DNA of 6,347 bases from an uncultured Bacilli bacterium (GCA_947584105.1 CANPWK010000061.1:1-6347); one strand, 5' to 3'; shown: positions 1 to 6,347, counted from the stretch's first letter. Notes: a model not told the origin generated them from the sequence alone. Made by a program: numbers and translations.

Positions 1-8
1 AAGAATAT

Positions 9-43
9 AAAAAAATACAAATTAATTGTATAACTTGTATTTT
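9..43 (-). terminator. Possible AT-rich terminator hairpin after the tRNA-Gln/Thr unit
   Basis: On the minus strand a 9-bp stem (AAAATACAA with TTGTATTTT) encloses a 14-nt loop and is followed by a short T run. The stem is almost all A-T, and it also reads as a hairpin on the plus strand, so it could serve a convergent gene outside the window or be chance. Confidence 0.3.
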
Positions 44-82
44 CTCTTAATTTTTCCAACATTTACTTTACTTCACCATATC

Positions 83-103
83 AAAGTTCGAAAAAGTTCG
101 AAC
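83..103 (-). terminator. Hairpin just after tRNA-Thr, possible terminator
   Basis: A perfect 7-bp stem (GTTCGAA/TTCGAAC) with a 4-nt CTTT loop begins 12 nt after the tRNA-Thr CCA. Only TTT follows on the minus strand, so it is a weak intrinsic terminator. It may instead protect or define the 3' trailer of the tRNA precursor. Confidence 0.4.
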
Positions 104-114
104 AAAAACCTCTA

Positions 115-190
115 TGGTGCTGGAAACAGGATTTGAACCTACGACCTGCTCTTTACGAGAGAGCTGCTCTACCTACTGAGCTATTCCAGC
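115..190 (-). tRNA. tRNA-Thr (anticodon CGT)
   Basis: A complete cloverleaf of 76 nt including an encoded CCA. The acceptor stem GCTGGAA pairs with TTCCAGC, followed by discriminator A. The D stem is GCTC/GAGC, the anticodon stem GCTCT/AGAGC with loop CTCGTAA (anticodon CGT), and the T arm carries TTCAAAT. G1-C72 and C2-G71 agree with known threonine identity pairs in E. coli. The T stem has two G-U type pairs. It reads only ACG codons, so a TGT isoacceptor must exist elsewhere. It lies 9 nt after tRNA-Gln and is probably co-transcribed with it. Confidence 0.96.
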
Positions 191-199
191 ATATAAAAA

Positions 200-274
200 T
201 GGCTGCCCCAGTTAGATTCGAACTAACGCATGTTGGAGTCAGAGTCCAATGCCTTACCGCTTGGCCATGGGGCA
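200..274 (-). tRNA. tRNA-Gln (anticodon CTG)
   Basis: 75 nt with encoded CCA. The acceptor stem TGCCCCA pairs with TGGGGCA, followed by discriminator G. The anticodon stem TTGGA/TCCAA holds loop CTCTGAC (anticodon CTG), and the T arm is GTTAG-TTCGAAT-CTAAC. The U1-A72 first pair is the feature by which characterised bacterial GatCAB enzymes recognise tRNA-Gln and tRNA-Asn, so this tRNA is a plausible substrate of the GatCAB encoded upstream if Gln-tRNA is also made indirectly here. It decodes only CAG. It is first in its own unit, 11 nt downstream of the -10 box at 290-285. Confidence 0.96.
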
Positions 275-284
275 GTGTATATAC

Positions 285-313
285 ATGATATAACAATTTT
301 TAATATTTGTAAA
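285..313 (-). promoter_or_regulatory. Promoter of the tRNA-Gln/tRNA-Thr unit
   Basis: The -35 box is TTTACA (313-308), the spacer exactly 17 bp, and the -10 box TATCAT (290-285). Each box has one mismatch to consensus. It sits between an upstream terminator (322-348) and the 5' end of tRNA-Gln at 274, as expected for a separate transcript. Confidence 0.7.
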
Positions 314-321
314 TAGCTTTT

Positions 322-348
322 AAAAAAAAGAAGTGTAAGCTTCTTTTT
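322..348 (-). terminator. Rho-independent terminator, A/T tracts on both sides
   Basis: A 9-bp stem (AAAAAGAAG with CTTCTTTTT) encloses a 6-nt loop. On the minus strand the 3' arm runs into eight consecutive T. The A-rich flank on the other side means it could also work on the plus strand. The tRNA-Ile/Glu transcript already has its own terminator at 609-635, so this one either backs it up or ends a separate short transcript from 349-613. Confidence 0.75.
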
Positions 349-613
349 GAAACGGATTTAATTTATAGAAGGAGTTATCAAAATATTATTTTTAATAACA
401 AGCATTTTGGGTCAATATATAAAAATGTTCTTCAAACTCTGATATACCTATTACTATACAATTAATAATATTTTTAAAACATTTAAATTGATTATTTAAA
501 ATATTTTTTTAATGTTATTAAAGTAAACCTCCTTTCTTACTTTATTATATTAAATAACTTCGTTTTGAAATAATTTGTTTGCATAAATATTTTTATAAAT
601 TTTTTTACAAAAA
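349..613. other. Intergenic stretch without a recognisable gene
   Basis: Very AT-rich, with no ORF starting at ATG, GTG or TTG that I can support. On the minus strand there is a TATAAT box (549-544, poor -35), then a strong AAAGGAGG (535-528), but no canonical start codon at a usable distance. A frame open from 508 ends at TAA (394-392) and contains the readable segment ISEFEEHF followed by YILTQNACY. A terminator follows at 348-322. It could be a decayed small gene, a small RNA or a frameshifted peptide gene. Confidence 0.4.
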
Positions 614-635
614 AACTCTTATAAATATAAGAGTT
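609..635 (-). terminator. Terminator of the tRNA-Ile/tRNA-Glu unit
   Basis: A perfect 9-bp stem (AACTCTTAT/ATAAGAGTT) with a 4-nt loop, followed on the minus strand by a T run (seven T including the last two of the stem). It begins 12 nt after the CCA of tRNA-Glu, so it ends this tRNA transcript cleanly. Confidence 0.88.
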
Positions 636-647
636 GATTTTTAAATT

Positions 648-724
648 TGGTGACCCGTACGGGATTTGAACCCATGAATGCATGCGTGAAAGGCATGTGT
701 GTTGAACCACTTCACCAACGGGCC
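648..724 (-). tRNA. tRNA-Glu (anticodon TTC)
   Basis: 77 nt with encoded CCA. The acceptor stem GGCCCGT pairs with ACGGGTC (one G-U pair), followed by discriminator A. The anticodon stem CATGC/GCATG has loop CTTTCAC (anticodon TTC), and the T arm is ATGGG-TTCAAAT-CCCGT. G1-C72 is the usual state for tRNA-Glu and keeps it from being amidated by GatCAB. It lies 5 nt after tRNA-Ile and is second in that unit. Its discriminator A does not match the UGGC bulge of the T-box upstream of gatC. Confidence 0.97.
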
Positions 725-729
725 ATCAA

Positions 730-806
730 TGGTGGGCCTGGATGGACTTGAACCATCGACCTCTCGCTTATCAGACGAACGCTCTAACCAGCTGAGCTAC
801 AAGCCC
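730..806 (-). tRNA. tRNA-Ile (anticodon GAT)
   Basis: 77 nt with encoded CCA. The acceptor stem GGGCTTG pairs with CAGGCCC (one G-U), followed by discriminator A. The D arm is GCTC...GAGC. The anticodon stem TTCGT/GCGAG has loop CTGATAA (anticodon GAT), and the T arm is GATGG-TTCAAGT-CCATC. It is first in the Ile-Glu unit, 20 nt downstream of a TATACT -10 box. Confidence 0.97.
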
Positions 807-826
807 AATTAACCAATGACTATTAA

Positions 827-855
827 AGTATACCTTATTTTTATTAATTGGTCAA
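827..855 (-). promoter_or_regulatory. Promoter of the tRNA-Ile/tRNA-Glu unit
   Basis: The -35 box is TTGACC (855-850), the spacer 17 bp and the -10 box TATACT (832-827). An A-rich tract immediately upstream resembles an UP element. The 16 bases at 851-866 are identical to the same position of the promoter ahead of the T-box (6245-6260). It lies in the 93-bp gap between the aspS terminator and tRNA-Ile. Confidence 0.85.
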
Positions 856-883
856 TACTTTTTTTAAAATTTGTTAAAAATTA

Positions 884-899
884 TAAAAAAAAGATAAGG

Positions 900-911
<12 letters not shown>
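884..911 (-). terminator. Terminator of the gatCAB-aspS transcript, overlapping the aspS stop
   Basis: An 8-bp stem (AAGATAAG/CTTATCTT) with a 5-nt loop, followed by six T. The 5' arm is formed by the last codons of aspS (Lys-Ile-Arg) and the loop contains part of its TAA. It marks the end of the operon. Confidence 0.88.
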
Positions 912-2639
<1,728 letters not shown>

Positions 2640-2656
2640 ATAACTCTCCTTTCTAA

Positions 2657-4120
2657 TTATCTTTTTTCTATTTCTTCTTTAATAATTTTAGCTGTCAGAC
2701 CCGGATTAGCTTGACCTTTAGTAGCTTTCATAACTTGTCCCACAAAGAAATCAAATACATTTCTTCCCTTACGATACTCTTCTATCAAATCTAAATGACT
2801 ATCTAATATATCAACAACTAAAGCTCTAATTGTGTCTTCATCCCCTACTTGCTTTAATCCCAATTCATCAACTATTATTTTTGGCTCTTTTTCATCTTGT
2901 ATACATCTATATAAGACATCTTTACTTTGTTTAGATGATATTTTACCATCTTCTACCATTTTCATAATATCAAAAAGCATATTTGGTGTTAAATATATTT
3001 GATCAATAGAAATATCATATTTATTTAAATGTCCTAAAATGACAGTAGTTAGCCAATTAGATGCTTTTTTAGGATTGCCTCCTAATTTTATTACTTCTTC
3101 ATAATAATCAGATACTAATTTATCTTTAACAATAATTGTTGCATCATAATCAGACAATTCATATTGTTTCATATATTTATCTTTTCTCTCATTAGCAAGT
3201 TCTGGAATAGATTTTCTAATCTCTTCTAACCATTCTTTTGATATTTTAAATTTTGGAATATTTGGTTCAACAAAGTATTTATAGTCAATAGCATCTACCT
3301 TACTACGCATGTATATAGTAGATTGACTATCTTCATCCCAACGTCTAGTTTGTTGAGCCATTTCATCATATTGACCATTTTCTTTAAGTTCAATTTGTCT
3401 ATCTATTTCATAATTAATGGCATTCCTAACACCACCAAATGAGTTAACATTTTTAATTTCCACTTTCGTACCCCAATTATCGGGATTAGATTCATCTTTA
3501 TCTTTATCCATAATAGAAACATTAACATCACATCTAATTTGCCCTTTTCTACTATCAGCTTCGCTAATACCTGCATACTGATAAATAGAACGCATCGTCT
3601 CTAAAAAAGCAACAGCTTCATCTGCAGAATGCATATCAGGCTCAGTAACAAGCTCTAGAAGTGGAACTCCTGCACGATTATAATTAATAGTTGAAAAGTT
3701 TGAATAATGATCTGTAGAAGCAGCATCTTCTTCTAAATGTAAATTATTAATTCTAACAGTTTTGGTTGTACCTTTACAATCATATGATAATGAACCATAA
3801 ATTCCAACTGGAGCTGGCTTTGTTTCTTGAGTAATCTGGTATCCTTTTGGTAAATCAGGATAATAGTAATTTTTTCTTTCAAAATACATATATTCTGGTT
3901 GTTTACAATTTAAAATCATACTAGCTTTTAAGGCCATCTGGATAGCTTCTTTATTTACTACTGGTAAAGTACCAGGGAATGCCATATCAACTGGTCTAAT
4001 ATTAGCATTAGGAGTCTCTTTATAAGAATTTTCTGCGCTAGAAAACACTTTAGTATTAGTTTCACTAATTTCACAATGCATTTCCAATCCAATTAATACT
4101 TTATATTTATCTATTTGCAT
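2657..4120 (-). CDS. gatB: Asp-tRNA(Asn)/Glu-tRNA(Gln) amidotransferase subunit B
   Basis: GatB binds the mischarged tRNA, activates the side-chain carboxylate by ATP-dependent phosphorylation, and receives ammonia from GatA through a channel. The 487-aa product is full length (family about 475-480). Seen: GLEMHCE near the N terminus (11-17, family GLEVHVE), RKNYYYPDLPKGYQI (82-96), HLEEDA (128-133), NRAGVPLLELVTEPD (148-162), GQIRCDVNVS (193-202) and DYKYFVEPNIP, which ends the cradle domain. The C-terminal helical and YqeY-like tail domain ends in NPGLTAKIIKEEI. The Lys after EEDA in many GatB proteins (EEDAGK) is Ser here (EEDAAS). The ATG at 4120 overlaps the end of gatA by 14 nt, with AAGGAGG inside gatA six bases upstream, so translation is probably coupled. 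Confidence 0.98.
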   Translation of the reverse strand: MQIDKYKVLIGLEMHCEISETNTKVFSSAENSYKETPNANIRPVDMAFPGTLPVVNKEAIQMALKASMILNCKQPEYMYFERKNYYYPDLPKGYQITQETKPAPVGIYGSLSYDCKGTTKTVRINNLHLEEDAASTDHYSNFSTINYNRAGVPLLELVTEPDMHSADEAVAFLETMRSIYQYAGISEADSRKGQIRCDVNVSIMDKDKDESNPDNWGTKVEIKNVNSFGGVRNAINYEIDRQIELKENGQYDEMAQQTRRWDEDSQSTIYMRSKVDAIDYKYFVEPNIPKFKISKEWLEEIRKSIPELANERKDKYMKQYELSDYDATIIVKDKLVSDYYEEVIKLGGNPKKASNWLTTVILGHLNKYDISIDQIYLTPNMLFDIMKMVEDGKISSKQSKDVLYRCIQDEKEPKIIVDELGLKQVGDEDTIRALVVDILDSHLDLIEEYRKGRNVFDFFVGQVMKATKGQANPGLTAKIIKEEIEKR

Positions 4121-5492
4121 AGCATACCTCCTTAGCAGTTTGACCTTTATAATTCATAGTTGATTCAATTGCATAGGCTATATTTAATACATTTTCATCG
4201 TCATAGCAATTTCCTGTAATATTTAATCCAACAGGTAAATTATCTATAAAACCATCTGGAATTGTAATTGATGGAAAACCACCAAAATTTCCTATTTGTA
4301 AATGTTCTTCTAATGCTTTTGTATTCTCATCTAGTATATCTTTAGAACCATCTAATTTTTTTGCAGGGCCACTTCCTACTGGTAGAATTACTGCATCATA
4401 ATCTTTAAATATTTCTTTCCATCTATCTACAAGCAGTCTTCTTACCCTTTGGGCATTGTGGAAATATCTGTCTTTATTTTGGGCTTGCAAAACATAAGAT
4501 CCAATTACAAATCTTCTTTTAATAAGTGGTGAAAAACCTTTAGTACGATAATTTTTCATCATTTCAATATAATTGTCACCTTCACTACGAGGCCCAAAAA
4601 CAATACCCGTTAAATTAGACATATTACTTGTTGCCTCAGCACAAGATATAACAACATATACTGAAGCTAAAGCATCTAATAATTTTTGATCTACAGATAC
4701 TTCTTCTACTTTCATACCAATATCACGACATTTTTGTAAAACATTCTGAAAATTGCTTAAATGTTTTTTTAATTCTTCACTAGCGTTTGGATACATTTCA
4801 ATATTACATAATTCTTTAATATAACATAATTTCTTCCCTGAAACATTTCCTGTTATCGAATCATATAAATGAATATCTTTAGAATCCCAACTAGTCATAT
4901 CATTTTTATCAATACCTTTCATAGCATCAACGACAATTGCAGCATCCTTAACACTACGAGTTAAACAACCACAGTGATCTAAACTTGAAGCAAAAGGAAA
5001 TAATCCATAACGTGATATCATACCATAAGTTGGTTTATAACCAACAATACCACAATAAGCGGCTGGTTTACGAATAGAATCACCAGTATCTGAACCAGTG
5101 GCATATGGAAAAACACCAGCAGTAACTGCGGCAGCAGAACCGGCTGAAGAACCTGCACACATTCTAGATTTGTCCCATGGATTTAACACTGGTCCTGTAT
5201 GACATGTAGTACCTGTTCCACCCATACCAAATTCATCCATAGCACATTTTGCAACACCAATTGCACCTTTTTGCTCTAAATTAGCTATTGCAGTTGCAGT
5301 AAAAAATGGAATATAATCTTTTAAAGTATTTGATGAACCAGTTGAAAGAATTCCCTTAGTAACAAAAGCATTGCAATCTTTCTGCAATTTATGAGCTTTA
5401 CTTAAAGATTCTTCAATTAATTCTTTAGATGTAACTTCTTTATTTTTTAATGCTTTATGCAATTGTTCAATACTTTCACTCATATAATTCAT
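4107..5492 (-). CDS. gatA: GatCAB amidotransferase subunit A, internal deletion removes the catalytic Lys
   Basis: GatA is the amidase-signature glutaminase subunit that releases ammonia from Gln for GatB. At 461 aa it is shorter than the usual 485 or so. Seen: N-terminal helices (1-39), MDEFGMGGTGTT (85-96), GSSAGS (114-119) with cis-Ser Ser115, GSDTGDSIRKP (133-143) with nucleophile Ser139, KPTYGMISRYG and GFPSITIPDG. Placed without gaps on S. aureus GatA, Ser115 and Ser139 match Ser154 and Ser178 with a constant offset of 39, but the sequence jumps from NAFV (41-44) straight to TKGILSTGSS (45-54). The segment holding PxxIKDN, with Lys79, is absent. The frame stays open and the rest is well conserved. 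The ATG at 5492 shares one base with the gatC stop (TAATG) and has AAAGGTGG upstream. A second ATG at 5483 is possible. Glutaminase activity is doubtful if the deletion is real. Confidence 0.94.
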   Translation of the reverse strand: MNYMSESIEQLHKALKNKEVTSKELIEESLSKAHKLQKDCNAFVTKGILSTGSSNTLKDYIPFFTATAIANLEQKGAIGVAKCAMDEFGMGGTGTTCHTGPVLNPWDKSRMCAGSSAGSAAAVTAGVFPYATGSDTGDSIRKPAAYCGIVGYKPTYGMISRYGLFPFASSLDHCGCLTRSVKDAAIVVDAMKGIDKNDMTSWDSKDIHLYDSITGNVSGKKLCYIKELCNIEMYPNASEELKKHLSNFQNVLQKCRDIGMKVEEVSVDQKLLDALASVYVVISCAEATSNMSNLTGIVFGPRSEGDNYIEMMKNYRTKGFSPLIKRRFVIGSYVLQAQNKDRYFHNAQRVRRLLVDRWKEIFKDYDAVILPVGSGPAKKLDGSKDILDENTKALEEHLQIGNFGGFPSITIPDGFIDNLPVGLNITGNCYDDENVLNIAYAIESTMNYKGQTAKEVCYANR

Positions 5493-5785
5493 TATTCCAC
5501 CACCTTTGGTACTCTAACTTCATCATTAATATAATCATCACAATTAGCAAGCGCATCATCAATAGAAATAGAATCTTCTATTATATCTTCTCTAAGTTCA
5601 CACTCAAAATCATCTAAAGTATGAGTCATAGGCTCTACATTTTCAATATTATCAATTTTCATTACTTTCGCAATATCTTTATCAATAATATTAAATTCAT
5701 CTAATACCATTTTATTTTCTTCATCAGTAAGGCCAATTAATAATTTATCAGCATAATCATCGACCATTTCTTTTGTAAACTTCAT
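5492..5785 (-). CDS. gatC: GatCAB amidotransferase subunit C
   Basis: GatC is a small scaffold that wraps the GatA-GatB interface and is needed for complex stability. It has no catalytic residues of its own. The 97-aa length is normal for the family. Recognisable parts are the N-terminal helix with DKLLIGLTDEE (family like LARLELSEEE), NVEPMTH (48-54, family NVEPxxH), LREDI followed by DDALANC, and the C-terminal VRVPKVVE, close to the family FKVPKVIE. It starts at ATG 5785 with AAAGGAGG (5799-5792) at good spacing. Its ribosome site begins only 7 nt after the T run of the hairpin at 5830-5806, so there is no room for a separate promoter and expression depends on reading through that hairpin. 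It overlaps gatA by one base. Confidence 0.95.
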   Translation of the reverse strand: MKFTKEMVDDYADKLLIGLTDEENKMVLDEFNIIDKDIAKVMKIDNIENVEPMTHTLDDFECELREDIIEDSISIDDALANCDDYINDEVRVPKVVE

Positions 5786-5805
5786 AACATTCCTCCTTTA
5801 TATAT

Positions 5806-5830
5806 AAAAAAACAAGCCCTAGGGACTTGT
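5806..5830 (-). terminator. U-tailed hairpin between the tRNA-Asn pair and gatC
   Basis: The stem is ACAAG/CTTGT plus CC/GG, with one bulged T and a CTAG loop, and seven T follow. It has the form of an intrinsic terminator or attenuator. It begins 10 nt after the second tRNA-Asn and ends just before the gatC ribosome site. It does not share sequence with the T-box antiterminator, which lies about 190 nt upstream. It may set the ratio of tRNA-Asn to gatCAB-aspS mRNA, or be the switch point of the T-box. Confidence 0.82.
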
Positions 5831-5840
5831 AATTATTAAA

Positions 5841-5916
5841 TGGCGCCTAATGTAGGACTCGAACCTACGACCTATCGGTTAACAGCCGAGTGCTCTACCA
5901 GCTGAGCTAATTAGGC
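5841..5916 (-). tRNA. tRNA-Asn (anticodon GTT), second copy in the transcript
   Basis: 76 nt with encoded CCA. The acceptor stem GCCTAAT pairs with ATTAGGC, followed by discriminator G. The D arm is GCTC...GAGC, the anticodon stem CTCGG/CCGAT with loop CTGTTAA (anticodon GTT), and the T arm GTAGG-TTCGAGT-CCTAC. It differs from the other copy at three positions: a C3-G70 pair instead of T3-A70, and one D-loop base. The first pair is G1-C72. U1-A72 is the usual state in bacterial tRNA-Asn and the recognition pair used by characterised GatCAB enzymes. It lies between the T-box leader and gatC, so it is part of the same transcript. Confidence 0.98.
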
Positions 5917-5919
5917 ATA

Positions 5920-5995
5920 TGGCGCTTAATGTAGGACTCGAACCTACGACCTATCGGTTAACAGCCGAGTGCTCTACCAACTGAGCTAATTAAGC
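5920..5995 (-). tRNA. tRNA-Asn (anticodon GTT), first copy in the transcript
   Basis: 76 nt with encoded CCA. The acceptor stem GCTTAAT pairs with ATTAAGC, followed by discriminator G, with loop CTGTTAA (anticodon GTT). It begins 20 nt after the T-box antiterminator and is separated from the other copy by 3 nt. RNase P cleavage at 5995 would cut the T-box leader away from the rest of the transcript. The GCCA 3' end is complementary to the UGGC of that leader, so this tRNA is both a product and the probable ligand of the riboswitch. Like its twin it has G1-C72. Confidence 0.98.
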
Positions 5996-6015
5996 AAATT
6001 GTTTATGTCCACTAT

Positions 6016-6214
6016 TTTGGGACGATTAATCGCGGTGCCACCCAAATTGCCATAAATGACCTCTCATTTTAGATAACGGATTTACCCGGCATAAGCACCA
6101 AATGGTTGTTTTTCATAATATGCTTTATTGTTAGCTTCCACCATATCTAACTCGCTTGAATCAGTTTATATTATTACTCTTCCATTTATAGTTTTAAATC
6201 TCAAAAAAGACTAC
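6016..6214 (-). ncRNA. T-box riboswitch, asparagine type
   Basis: A leader RNA that binds uncharged tRNA. Stem I has a base of AAATGG (6187-6182) with CCATTT (6105-6100), an AGTA element (6178-6175), a 7-bp ATAATAT/ATATTAT helix, and an apical stem GTTAG/CTAAC around GGTGGAA. The specifier side GAAAAACAA (6114-6106) contains AAC (6110-6108), the Asn codon, followed by a purine. Stem III is CGG/CCG (6088-6077), followed by GTTATC and TGAGAGG. The T-box motif GGGTGGCACCGCG (6043-6031) is an exact match to the conserved sequence. The antiterminator is TTTGGG/CCCAAA plus GCGA/TCGT around the bulge. UGGC pairs with the G-CCA end of the tRNA-Asn genes that follow. No overlapping U-tailed terminator is visible. 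Confidence 0.93.
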
Positions 6215-6220
6215 GAATTA

Positions 6221-6249
6221 ATTATAGATGAAATTAATCACTTTGTCAA
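6221..6249 (-). promoter_or_regulatory. Promoter of the T-box / tRNA-Asn / gatCAB-aspS unit
   Basis: The -35 box is TTGACA (6249-6244), the spacer 17 bp and the -10 box TATAAT (6226-6221), a perfect consensus match, with an A-rich tract upstream. Transcription should start near 6214. It is the only convincing promoter seen ahead of gatC. Confidence 0.92.
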
Positions 6250-6347
6250 TACTTTTTTTAGATTTTATAAATTTACTTAATTGAAAAAAGAAATGTCTAT
6301 AAAGTATATATAACAGAAATTAAGTCTTTCAACGATTTTTGTTTAGT

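Noticed and set aside
12..43. CRISPR or mobile-element ends suggested by short AT repeats near the tRNA genes
   Set aside because: There are no regularly spaced repeats, no transposase or integrase, and no duplicated tRNA 3' end marking an attachment site.
366..442. Plus-strand ribosome-like site (GAAGGAG) followed by a hydrophobic frame containing LFLITSILGQYIK
   Set aside because: The frame would have to start at ATA, ends after 19 codons, and has no plausible plus-strand promoter.
5481..5492. Alternative gatA start at the second ATG (5483)
   Set aside because: The first ATG has a good ribosome site (AAAGGTGG) and the TAATG junction with gatC. The second is possible but has weaker spacing.
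6007..6023. GTCC/GGAC hairpin after the antiterminator as the T-box terminator
   Set aside because: It has only 4 bp with a 9-nt loop and no T run after it, too weak for an intrinsic terminator. It may be a degenerate remnant.
6261..6347. Inverted ACTTAATT/AATTAAGT and AT-rich repeats at the window edge
   Set aside because: The loop is over 30 nt and the arms are all common AT words. Chance is the likelier explanation, and no gene or terminator is supported.

Overview
This window is a low-GC bacterial segment, and every supported gene lies on the minus strand. It looks like a Gram-positive of the Bacillota (a Bacilli or Erysipelotrichia-type relative of the Mollicutes). The signs are AT-rich DNA, strong AGGAGG ribosome sites, a T-box riboswitch, TTGACA/TATAAT promoters with 17-bp spacers, and tRNA genes that encode their CCA. 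All eight Trp codons I checked in the four proteins are TGG and every gene stops with TAA, so there is no sign of the Mycoplasma UGA=Trp code.

In the direction of transcription (high to low coordinates): a near-consensus promoter (6249-6221) drives a T-box leader (about 6214-6016). Two tandem tRNA-Asn(GTT) genes follow (5995-5841), then a U-tailed hairpin (5830-5806). Next come gatC, gatA and gatB, which overlap, and aspS after 17 nt. The set ends with a terminator that overlaps the aspS stop codon. Together these would form a complete indirect route to Asn-tRNA(Asn): an AspRS with a non-discriminating signature would make Asp-tRNA(Asn), GatCAB would amidate it, and the acceptor tRNA is encoded in the same unit. 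The T-box carries an AAC specifier candidate and a UGGC bulge that pairs with the GCCA end of these tRNA-Asn, so it should sense uncharged tRNA-Asn.

Downstream are two more tRNA units: a promoter, tRNA-Ile(GAT), tRNA-Glu(TTC) and a terminator (855-609); then a promoter, tRNA-Gln(CTG), tRNA-Thr(CGT) and weak terminator candidates (313-1). Between them, 349-613 holds no recognisable gene, although it has a -10-like box, a strong orphan Shine-Dalgarno and a downstream terminator. I see nothing I can support in 6261-6347.

Three points do not fit the simple picture. GatA lacks about 39 residues, including the catalytic Lys of the Ser-cisSer-Lys triad. Both tRNA-Asn have G1-C72 instead of the U1-A72 pair that characterised bacterial GatCAB enzymes use for recognition. 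The T-box has no terminator of its own before the tRNA genes, and the only U-tailed hairpin lies after them, just ahead of gatC.
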